DNA from: Pegoplata infirma
Lineage: Eukaryota > Arthropoda > Insecta > Diptera > Anthomyiidae
Reading direction: 5' to 3'
DNA length: 64,000 bases
Assembly: GCA_963921195.1 (NCBI GenBank)
Contig: OY992538.1
Coordinates: 235,345,462 to 235,409,461 of the forward strand
The notes below the pieces were generated by a model. It was not told the DNA's origin and did not search any database. It saw only the letters and a list, made by a program, of their open reading frames with translations. Every line of letters begins with the position of its first letter. The first letter of the stretch is position 1. Shown here piece after piece: positions 1-9,066 of the stretch. The position numbers and the translations under genes were made by a program.

Positions 1-488
1 ATTTTTCCGGTTATATTGTATCTATTGTTATTTCAGGCATTGTTTACAGGAATGTAAAGTGTTGTCATCAACATGTGCGTAGACACTATTTATTCTTAAA
101 AAAAAAGAATTGTTTCAATTTTTCTTGTAAAGGAAAAACACTAAAGTTGAATGACATTTTTTTGTCAAGAAGAGAATACCAGAAATGTTTAACGAGTTCA
201 AGTGAACTTGATGGACAAGCAAAAAAAAAGTTAATTACAAATCACTCGGTGATGACTTCAAAAATAGAACTGCTTTGAATGGAAATAGAAACATGATGAG
301 GAACACAGAAAAAAAAATTTATTGTAGGCTTATTTTCAGTTAAATCGTTGTTAAATCAACAAATCGGTCTATGTTAAGACCAAGCCCCCATACAAACTTC
401 CCCTTTGGATTTGGCTTAAATGACTCTAATAACCATATTATAATAGATATCGCTTTGAAATTGAACAGATAATTCAATTTTGTATGCA

Positions 489-1661
489 CACCGAAAAAAA
501 TCCATGCAACATTTTACGAAAAAAAGTTTCGTACTTTTACGAAAAACTTTAGTACTGAATTTCGTATTTTTACGAAAGTAACGAAAATGATTAGTAAATA
601 TATTAACGAATGTTGACTACATATTACGATAGGGGCCCCTGTAGGCTAGTTGGTAGCGTGCTAGCCTATGAAACAGGGGGTCGTGGGTTCGATTCCCACC
701 AAAACCCTTGGTCGATTTCGCTACAACGAGACGACGGTCATTGTTACCAGTTCTCGGTTAGGTTAAAATTATTTAAAATGAGTTGTAAATAAAAATTGGA
801 AGAATAAATAAAAACTGATCATTGGATCAAATTATTATTATTAAATTAATTATTATTAATTATTACGAAAAAAATGTTGTAAAAACTTTTGTAATTTTAC
901 GAAAGTAACGAAAAAAGAATGTAAAAATTTAAAGTACTGTGCTTCGACCCAGGGGACTAGAAAATGTATTGTGGTCGTGGGTATAAAGAATTAATTTCAA
1001 TAATAATAACTCTGATAATTTTTTTACATATTTGGGGTATAAAAGATTCGGCACAGCCGAATTTAGAGCTCTCACTTGGTTTTTATTTATTTTAAGGATC
1101 AAATAAAATTTGAGGCTAATCGGATCAAATAAAATTTGAGGCTTAAGTTTTAGTTTTACAGATGGGAGGTGGTCCTCCAAAAAAATCATCTCAACTTATC
1201 ATCCTAAGTTCATGTAGTGTGAACGTAGCCTTAAACGAAATCACTGAAAATAATGAGTGAAATCTTATAAGTCTCTGCTAAGAAGAAACAATTAATTGAT
1301 TGGAAATGTTGCTGTCAAAACGTTGAAAACGTAGTTCATATTCTCAAGAAAGAATTTTTACATATAATTTCGTTTATTTAACGAAATTTTTCGTTATTTT
1401 AAGAAAGATTTTCGTAAAAAAAATATTTCGTTTATTTTACGAAATAATTTCGTAAAACAAAAAAAATATTTCGTTTATTTTACGAAAGTTTTCGTAAAAC
1501 ACAAAAATTTATTGCGTTTATTTTACGAAATTTTTTTGTAAAATACAAAAACAGTTTCGTTTATTTTACGAAAAAAATTCGTGCATTTCGTACATTGTAC
1601 GCAAGAATTTCGTATAATGTACGAACGTTTTCGTACATATAAGGCAGGAATTTTTTTCGGT
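489..1661. mobile_element. TIR element D with internal TTTCGTTTATTTTACGAAA-type arrays
   Basis: The left end reads ACCGAAAAAAATCCATGC and the reverse complement of the right end reads ACCGAAAAAAATTCCTGC, giving imperfect terminal inverted repeats. The uninterrupted sister copy near 35632-35645 shows the empty target (gtatgcacgaat), with a 2-3 bp duplication (CA/CAC). The interior is full of short palindromic units of the TTTCGT...TTTTACGAAA kind (about 515-600, 865-935 and 1365-1640). It has no coding capacity. A SINE (about 633-860) and a short DINE-like piece (about 1030-1190) sit inside it. The superfamily is not determined. Confidence 0.6.
633..860 (+). mobile_element. tRNA-derived SINE
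   Basis: A tRNA-like head (about 633-706) has an A-box-like stretch (taggctagttgg) and a clear B box (gggttcgattccc) with a perfect T arm. The acceptor stem does not pair and the anticodon arm is poor, so this is not a working tRNA gene. A body of about 150 bp follows and ends in an (ATT)n-rich tail. The whole unit is bracketed by TATTACGA at 622-629 and 861-868, an 8-bp target duplication expected for LINE-driven insertion. It lies inside element D. Confidence 0.68.
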
Positions 1662-2030
1662 ACACGAATAATCATTCCAAATTTCAAAGGAATCGGGTTA
1701 GTAATTCCCACAAAATTCATAAAAATGGAAATATTTGATAAAAATTTTATTTTTGTTGGTAAACGTGTACTTTAGTAACCTAATCAAATCGGAATAAAAT
1801 TGGACCATTTTTGGCCTTAGTCCCCCATAAAAAAATTTCGACCGATATTCAGTTAAATCGGTCTATTGGCAAAAAAATATACCAATTACACTAAAATTTG
1901 ATCTGTGTGTGTGTTTTCTACACTAAATAAAGATCTAATAAAAGACAGATCCAATCGGTCCATGTTTGGACTTGGGACCAATTTTCCGGAAACACCGGTG
2001 TAGGGTATTTATCGACGGCTCCATTCTAAA

Positions 2031-3129
2031 ACATGCTAAGTCTAAAAAGCTAGTTTTGAGATAATCGCCTTCAAAGTTTTTTGACGGTATCTCGGGAACG
2101 GTATGAGATAGAACCTTGAGACCTTCTGTGTTCGAACCACAATTGTAATAGAATTTATTTAAAATTTATAAATTTGTAGTGGATTAAATTAACTTGAAAT
2201 GATATTCTAAGTTCAGACAGCATGTTTTAGTTTGGAAAAAATTTAATATTGAAATTCTTTTTTACTACTAACAAGGGAAGTATCTCAACCCTTATGAACC
2301 GATTTGTCTGAAACTTTAAATATATATAAAAGAGACGATTTTAAGGTTGGGGTGTCTCGGCTTATCGGCCATATCAGTGTTTCAAAATTTCGTTGTCCCC
2401 TTATGAAACAATGTGGACCTCCAGGAAAATTTTGATAACTCCCGAACTAACAGGAATATCCTCTAGAAAAAAAATACGTGTCAACTTAAATTTAATAAGA
2501 TTATTTCGTATTCATATGGATATCGTAGGTATAAGTCTTCATATAAATACCCCCAAAATTTACACATTTTCATGAAAAAGGTATTTAACGAAGCCAAACT
2601 TTTACAAGGTTATGCCACCGTTGGATAGGCATTAAAAAAACCTTTCATCTCATATGTAAACATCCTATAGTTTCTTAGAGAGAAATGGCTGAAAAATCCA
2701 AAAAACTATATTTTCGCCAATTTTTGACCCATGTTTTGAACCCCTAAATCCCCAATATGGCCGATAAGCCGAGACACCCCAACCTTAGAATTGTCTCTTT
2801 AATATATATATTACGTTTCATGCAAATCGGTTCATAAGGGTTGAGATACTTCCCTTGTAAGAAAGAACACTTAGCATAAAACAAAAATAGAATGAACACT
2901 TAGCATAAAACAAAAAAATTAAAAAATCTAAACATAACATGCTAAGTATACTTAAAACATTTACTAAGGAAGTTTTTTTAAACTTTTTAAATTATACATA
3001 GTACATTTGTGCTTATAACTTTTGATAGGATAGTCCGATCAATACCAACATTTTACAGAATCTAAGTTAAGAAACGACGAATTTAGAAATGCTACTCCCA
3101 GCAAAACATGCTATGTCGACTTAGCATGT
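2031..3129. repeat. Possible TIR element with ACATGCTAAGTC ends
   Basis: ACATGCTAAGTC at 2031 is mirrored by GACTTAGCATGT ending at 3129, and related motifs recur inside (about 2937, 3103). A ~26-bp direct repeat containing cacttagcataaaac lies at about 2866-2920. No clear target duplication was found, so the boundaries are tentative. It encloses the Harbinger-like foldback at 2272-2857. Confidence 0.35.
2272..2857. mobile_element. Foldback MITE, PIF/Harbinger-like, TAA target duplication
   Basis: The terminal arms of about 115 bp are inverted copies: CAAGGGAAGTATCTCAACCC at the left reads back from the right end, and the arms run on through the motif ggggtgtctcggcttatcgg. The element is flanked by TAA on both sides (2269-2271 and 2858-2860), the 3-bp duplication typical of PIF/Harbinger elements. 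There is no transposase. The short open frame at 2393-2575 is AT-rich noise within the element. Confidence 0.65.
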
Positions 3130-3145
3130 TATGAAATGAGGCCGT

Positions 3146-3646
3146 TGTTGTTGTTGTTGTAACAGCTCGACCTGTAAATGCATGTAAGTTTATGGTTAGT
3201 ATTTTGTTATGTTTCCTCTCCCAGTTCTATTGACTCGTCCAAATCGAGCTCCAAAAAGCGTGCCACCTCTATGGGCTGGGTCCATAAAGATGTTGGATTC
3301 AAACGAGTCGGGTTTGCCGTGCAGTTGAAGAGGTGTGGTACGTCATGTGGAGAATCTCCGCATGCAGGGCACGTATTGGGTATAGTCGGGTTAATTCTCG
3401 ACCAATAAGAATTGAGCCGACTACAATACCCGGATCTTAATTGTGCTAGTACCACTCTTGTTCTTCTTGGCAGACTTCTCTCTTCTTCTGCGATGGGTGG
3501 GGGACGGCCTCCAAGTAGGACATTCACTCGGTAGTTGTTTGTTGTCGATTCTACCGTATCCCTGTGAATGTCATTCAGAGTTGCCCGATATGAGATGGAA
3601 TCCAGCTGTTGGATGTCGTATTGCTGGATATCCATCTCATAACACC
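3146..3646 (-). pseudogene. 5'-truncated LINE, C-terminal tail of a non-LTR retrotransposon polyprotein
   Basis: On the minus strand, 3635-3207 encodes 142 residues matching the C-terminal region of Jockey/I-type LINE polyproteins. It has the motif LRSGYCSRLNSYWSRINP followed by a CCHC-like knuckle, CPACGDSPHDVPHLFNC, and a tail containing TSLWTQPIEVARFL. Reverse transcriptase and endonuclease parts are absent, so this is the usual 5'-truncated insertion. The 3' end is a (CAA)n tail (the TTG run at 3146-3160). Both sides carry GAAATGRGGCCGT (3133-3145 and 3647-3659), a 13-bp target duplication with one mismatch, so the full insert is about 500 bp. It cannot move on its own. Clade assignment is tentative because only the tail survives. 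Confidence 0.78.
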
Positions 3647-3719
3647 GAAATGGGGCCGTCGATATGGTCGGTGTTGACCGACTATAACTTTCTTACTTGT
3701 TTTGTTTTGATAAAATGAG

Positions 3720-4545
3720 GGTAAATCGTAAAAAACTGAAAAAGGTCAACTTCCCCCCACACAAATCGAGCCCTCCTAAAAATAAGTTTAAGTCGCTAAA
3801 AAATACGTATCTACTAAGTTTTGTTTCTGAACAATATATTCAAATGCCCTGAAGATCTAAGGATGACATTAGGGAGACCTCCCTTGTTAGTAAGGATGTT
3901 TTTACTGCATTTAGAAATATTTTTGCCGTTAAAAAAAATTTTGTTTTCAATAAATTAAAATATTTTTTAAAGCAAACCGTTGACAAAATAGTACATGATT
4001 ATTTTTTTTTTAATTTTCCTTTCAAAATCTCTAGCCATTTTAAATGGTCCCAAATTAATTAACAACGTACCTTAAAGTTTATGTTGTGCTTTTCTTTTCA
4101 TGTTCATTTATTTTTCTTGTTTTCTTTTACAATTTCCGTTTCCTGTTGTGTTTTGTTTACGTACTTTATGCAAAAGATATAGTGCTTTCAGCACACAAAG
4201 CACAACATAACTTGAGCATACAAGCATGATTTCTTTCTTCTTCTTTTGTTTTTAATAATATAGATCAAACAACTTGTGGAGTAGAAAAGTTACACTCAAA
4301 AATAAAATGTTAGTATTCATTACCAAATAGTAGTTAAAACAGTAAAAACATTAAAATTGCTGGATTTTGGAACATTCATGTTAACAATAATAAAAATACT
4401 GGAATGCTGCTAATTTGTAATTAATTGGGAAATTTGGGTTTCTTACTTCTGCCATATTTTTTTCAGTGTAAAGTGATACCTGATAAAAATTTTATAGTGT
4501 TTACCGTTTTTTAGTACTTCTACATAAGCGTGTCTTGAAAATGAA
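3720..4545. other. AT-rich stretch with no recognised feature
   Basis: No open frame of interest, no inverted ends and no tRNA-like module were seen. It probably holds old repeat remnants or intergenic or intronic sequence. Confidence 0.5.
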
Positions 4546-4549
4546 AAAT

Positions 4550-5290
4550 TTTAGGCTATACCACTAGAAAAATGCTGATTGAAGAGCTGATTACGGGGAA
4601 AACAATTAAAAAAATGTTGGAAGTCATCTTCTGGGCGCAACCAGCGCTAATTTTTTGATAAATTTTAAATGGGGATATCTCGAAAACCGCTCGACCGATT
4701 TTAGAAATTTTTTGATATTTTTATTCAGCATGCCAAAATTAATGCAGCGCAAGATATTTTTTATTTTATTTTTTAATTTTTAAAAATCCAACATTTTGGT
4801 GGAAATTTTCCAAAAGTCCAAAACTTTGATCGAAGGGCGTTATGGGTTAGAATGATCGGATTTCGCTCAAATTTGTTTTAAATGAAAGATTGTCTCAAGC
4901 TCAATAAAACAGTCAATAGAATGAAATTTTCAGATTTTTTTTACAAAATTTCTTGAACGTAGGAAAAAACCGCCATTTTTTTTTGCAAATTTCAAATAGC
5001 GATATCTCGAAAACTAAGAACCGATTTTAAAACTTTTTTGATATCCATGCTCAGCGCATCAAAATTAACAAATTTGATGTGTCGAAAGATACATTTATAT
5101 TTTATTTTTTTAATTTTTAAAAAATTCAAAACTTTGACCGAAGGGCTCCACGGATTAATTTAATCAGATTGGCCTCAAATTGGTACCACATAAGTTTAAG
5201 GCCTAGTAGAATAAAAAAATGCCCGGACTTTGAAAATCTGAGAAAAAAATGTTTGCCATACAGAAAAATGCCATTCTATCTGCATAACGA
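4550..5290 (-). repeat. Foldback repeat family 'Z', copy 1
   Basis: It contains the family's hallmarks: 'cgatatctcgaaaac' motifs, 'caaaactttgaccgaagggc', and the terminal-arm text around 'ggtaccacataagtttaaggcctag' followed by 'aaaaatgcc'. The same modules recur at about 28.56-29.03, 31.56-31.65, 35.97-36.12, 36.66-38.88, 43.5-44.1, 57.4-57.59 and 58.43-58.50 kb. It is non-coding. Confidence 0.6.
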
Positions 5291-5327
5291 AACTTTTGGC
5301 ACTTATTAAAAAGAAAAGAAAAAAAAA

Positions 5328-6032
5328 ACAAGTGAGGGTGTTAAATTCGGCTGTGCCGAATCTTTTATACCCTCCAAAATGTAAAACAATATAAAAAAAA
5401 TATTTTCAGGGGCGTCTTTTTGTGGGGGGGGGGGGCTGGTATGGTAGTTTGGTGGGAGACATTGGGGGGGGGGACACCTTCACCTTGCGATAGATGGATT
5501 TATTATGATTCTTCCAATTATTTAATCCAATTAATCATTATTAAAACACATTTTTTTTATATCCACGCCCACAAAAGGGGCGGGCCAAATTTTATTTTTT
5601 TATTTTTTTTATTCGCTGGGTGCACATGCAGAGTTTTGAGCTTCCTCCGACATAAAAATGTTGCATTTGCTTAAAAAAAGTACAAAAAAACTCTAAAAAA
5701 AAAATACAATTTTTCAGAGGTTGGTTTAGTTCTCCAAGGGGAAACTTTTTCCCCCTTTGTCTGATTTTGCCCATTTCCGAACTTAACCTGCCTAGGAATA
5801 TAAGACATATTCGTGCCAAACTTCGAAAGTCTAGCTCTTTTATTTTGGACTGTATCGTGTCCTCTACAGACGGAAAGACGGACGAACGGACATCGCTAGA
5901 ATGTCTTAGAATCGATCACTAATCAATAATATATACACTTTATGGGGTCCTATACCGATATTACGATGCGTTACACACGGAATGACAAAGTGATTATACC
6001 CCCATACTGTGGTTGGAGGGTATAAAAAAGAA
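5328..6032. repeat. DINE-1/mini-me-like repeat, complete-looking copy
   Basis: It starts with a hairpin (aattcggctgtgccgaat) followed by ttttataccctcc. Near the other end it carries a GACGGACG-type tetranucleotide tract, 'catcgctagaatgtctta', 'tatggggtcctata' and closes with 'ggagggtataaaa'. This order matches the (GTCY)n-bearing mini-me/DINE-1 repeats known from flies (inference). Unusual poly-G tracts of 12 and 10 G lie at about 5423-5475. Confidence 0.62.
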
Positions 6033-6585
6033 TTCGACATTGCCGAATGTATTGATACCCTCCACAATGTAAAAAAAGTTTATTTGCAACAAAAAAAAAT
6101 AAAATTTTTGGTGAAAAAAAATCTGCGAAAAAATTTTTTGGTGAAAAAAATCAGCCAAAATTTTTTTTTTGTTTTAGATTTGTCTGTACTTGTTTAAACA
6201 CCATTCGGTGATGAATTCTGTTTACATGTGTCAACCAGCAGCCGAATAAACACATTTTGTATTTTTAGGTTATGTTGAATGTACCAACATTTTTGAGGGG
6301 TCCTTACATTTTCTTTCATAACTTTTGAACCGCTAAACCGATTTTGCTCAAATGCAATACCAAACCGCTTAAGGCAACCACAAGTAAATATGCTAAGTCT
6401 TAGTCATATCAGTTTAATACTTTGGCCGTGATCACCATTTCCACAGACGGAATGTCTTCAAATCGATCACTGATCAATAATATATACACATTATGGGGTC
6501 CTAGACCGATATTTCGATGAGTTACAAACGGAATGACAAACTTATATATACCCTCTATCACTAACAATAAGTGGAGGGAATAAAA
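6033..6585. repeat. DINE-1/mini-me-like repeat, second copy in tandem
   Basis: It begins about 'aattcgacattgccgaatg' plus 'ataccctccacaatg' and ends 'ccctctatcactaacaataagtggaggg'. It follows directly on the copy before it. It contains 'tcgatcactgatcaataatatatac' and 'gaatgacaaacttatatatacc', shared with the copies near 8.5, 27.3, 52.8 and 58.3 kb. Confidence 0.6.
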
Positions 6586-7455
6586 AAAAATTGGGCAAAA
6601 TGCAGTACGGGTGCCAATTTTAAGAGCTGGTGCACCCTGAAGATGACTTCCAACATTTTTTTTTTTAAATTCTTTCCCGAAATCAGCTCTTCAATAAGCA
6701 TCGTTTTAGGGGTATGCCCTAATGCAATTCCAAAAATTTTCTTATTTCGGGATATGCTATTCTACATCTATTGCTTTCCTGGAACGTTATTGGCGGTTTT
6801 TATTAGTTTACTTTCTTTTTTTTGTCTTTAAAGCTTGAAAGAAAACTTTGCTTTTTTTTTATATTTTTTTTTCAAAGTGCGAATATGCTGGTGATTTAAA
6901 AATACAACCACCAGAAGAAGAAGTAAAAAATTTTAATGCCACCTGTTGCTACCTTAACAACAAAAAACTTATATAAACGCTGGTTAGACAATCTTATGTT
7001 TTAATTTTCTTAAGCAAAAAGTTCTTATTTTCATTTTGTTTTTCACTCTAGACTGTTAAGTGTTTGTCTTAGGAACAATACAAAAAAAAAAAAAAAAAGA
7101 TGGAAAATTGTATAAAAAGAAAGTTAACAAAATGTAATAAAGGTAATTTGCTGTTTTCTAAACGTAAAAAAGAAATTTAAATTTCTTTAAAAATGAGAAT
7201 AGATTTTACAGACTGCAATTAAGTTTTTTATTTAAATTTAAGTACATATCTGATTTTTATAGATAAAAGTCTTTCTTATGCTTTATTAAAAAAGATCAAG
7301 GAAAAAGAACTTGAGATTTTTCATATTTAGCAAAATTCAAATAGAAATATATCGAAAACCGCTTGACCAATTTTAAAAATTTTGACATTCGTCAAAATAT
7401 ATGTTTTTTAGAGTCCGACCGAACCGAATATTCGGCCAAAAAATCAATATTCAGC
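6586..7455. other. AT-rich stretch with no recognised gene
   Basis: Fragments near 6590-6720 and 7320-7440 resemble pieces of the Z and DINE-like repeats (for example 'atatatcgaaaaccgcttgacc'). Otherwise nothing was recognised. Confidence 0.45.
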
Positions 7456-7459
7456 CGAA

Positions 7460-7850
7460 ACATGATTGCAGCACACACAATCACTCATAAAGGTTAACTG
7501 ATGCATTTAATCATACATATGATTGTGATAATCATACTATGTTTATAAATAATTATAATATGACAGGAGATCATAATAGATAGATAGATAGATAGATAGA
7601 TATTTTCTTTATTTGTTATTTTTTAAAAACATTACAATAGTAAATCTTAATTGTAAAAATTATTAAATAATAAACATAAAGAGATTTACAGCTTGTTTTT
7701 TTTAAAACCGTCAGCTGGAAGATAGAGTGATTTTATTTTTCTTTTTTTCGTTTTAAAAATTGAATTCAGCTATCATAATATAATCTCTACAATCATATTA
7801 TTATAAAATTATTAATCACACTATGACCACTATGGTTGTCGCAATCATGT
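7460..7850. repeat. Foldback repeat with ACATGATTGC ends, interrupted by a GATA microsatellite
   Basis: The left end 'acatgattgcagcac' is mirrored by 'gcaatcatgt' at 7841-7850. The internal text 'atgattgtgataatcatactatg' and 'attataaaatga' also occurs near 45.0-45.14 and 60.36-60.48 kb, so this is an interspersed family. A (GATA)n run of about six units lies at 7577-7601. Confidence 0.5.
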
Positions 7851-7859
7851 TCCATTTCT

Positions 7860-8470
7860 CTGCGTGAACTTAAGCGTATGTAATAACTTAAGTACTGTCT
7901 GTAAAATCCACCCAAATTTTTTTTCTAATTTGAAATTCTCCAAATTTGATGGATTACAAAGTTAAAAAAAAAATCTCACTTTTTGGTTGCCTTCAGATGA
8001 AATATATCAATTCCTAGTGATGACAGTTGACAATTTTTCTTATGGCAACTGTCAGCAAAAATAATACAAAACTTCTCCCACTAGCAACAAAATTCAAACG
8101 TGTCGTCGCACATACAGCATTAAGAAATTCTATACAAAATTTTGTAAAGCTTTTGTTTTAATTTAATTAGCATGCATGAGTGCTATAGACAAATTACCCT
8201 AAAATCCATCTATTTTCACAGTTGACATATTACCTTTCCTCTGCTTTAACTAAACTAAAATTGAACTTACCTTGGCAGACGGTATTTCAACTGAAATAGA
8301 AAGAAGAACAAAATAAACCCTTAAGGTTTACAATTTCATTGTATGTTGTATATCATTTATATGGTATGTAATGTTAGGGTGGCAATAATATGAATGGTTT
8401 GAACTAAACACATCTGAATTACCATGAAAATTGGTTATTTGAATTTTATATATAAGACATATTGCCACGA
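7860..8470. other. AT-rich stretch with no recognised feature
   Basis: No structure was seen beyond short AT runs. Confidence 0.45.
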
Positions 8471-8474
8471 TAAC

Positions 8475-8960
8475 ATTTTTATACCGGTCTGGGACCCCAT
8501 AAAGTACATATATAATTGATCAGTGATCGACTTTAAGACATTCTAGCGATGTCCGTCTGTCCGTCTGACTGTCTGTCTGTGGAAATGGTGATCACGGCCA
8601 AAATATTACACGGAGATGACTGAAATTCAACATATTTATTAGAAGTTCTTCCGAGTAGATTGGTATTGAATTTGAGCAATATCAGTTCAGCGGTTCAAAA
8701 GTTATGAACGAAAATGTAAGGACATCTCAAAAATTTTGTTACATTCAACATAACCTTAAAATACAAAATGCTTTAGTTCGGCTGCTGGTTGACATATGTG
8801 AACATAATTGAACACCGAATGGTATTTAAACAAGTACGAACATATTTTTTGACAAAAAAAGAAAAAAATCGGGGATTTTTTTACTAAATTTTGGCCGGAG
8901 AAAACAAGAAAAATCCAATTTTCCAACTTGAAACAAGTCTTGAACAAAATTTAAAAATCT
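8475..8960 (-). repeat. DINE-1/mini-me-like repeat, inverted copy
   Basis: It carries 'tggggaccccataaagt', 'tagcgatgtccgtctgtccg' and a (GTCT)n tract. Further on comes the segment around 'ttcggctgctggttgacat', which matches 6220-6260 in reverse. Confidence 0.6.
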
Positions 8961-9066
8961 TCTAAGTCCCGGATACATTTTTTTGCATTTGTAATAAAAA
9001 TGTTTATCAAAAATTAAGAAAAATTCATAAATTTTGAAAAATTATACAAGTGGACCACCGAAAGTA

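Larger units (their letters stand above)
340..2022. repeat. DINE-1-like interspersed repeat, interrupted (copy E1)
   Basis: The flanks (340-488 and 1662-2022) match, in reverse orientation, the repeat that surrounds the RTE LINE at 31.9-36.0 kb. Shared landmarks are the run about 'aatcggtccatgtttggac', the 'ttttccggaaaacac' motif and the segment with 'gatatcgctttgaaatt'. Such sequences resemble the non-autonomous DINE-1/Helentron or mini-me repeats of flies; that is inference from terminal hairpins and style, not a search. The copy is split by element D at 489-1661. It preserves the uninterrupted form of the site where the LINE at 32-35 kb inserted. Confidence 0.6.

Noticed and set aside
633..706. 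Possible functional tRNA gene
   Set aside because: The T arm is good but the acceptor stem does not pair and the anticodon stem is poor; a SINE body, tail and target duplication are present.
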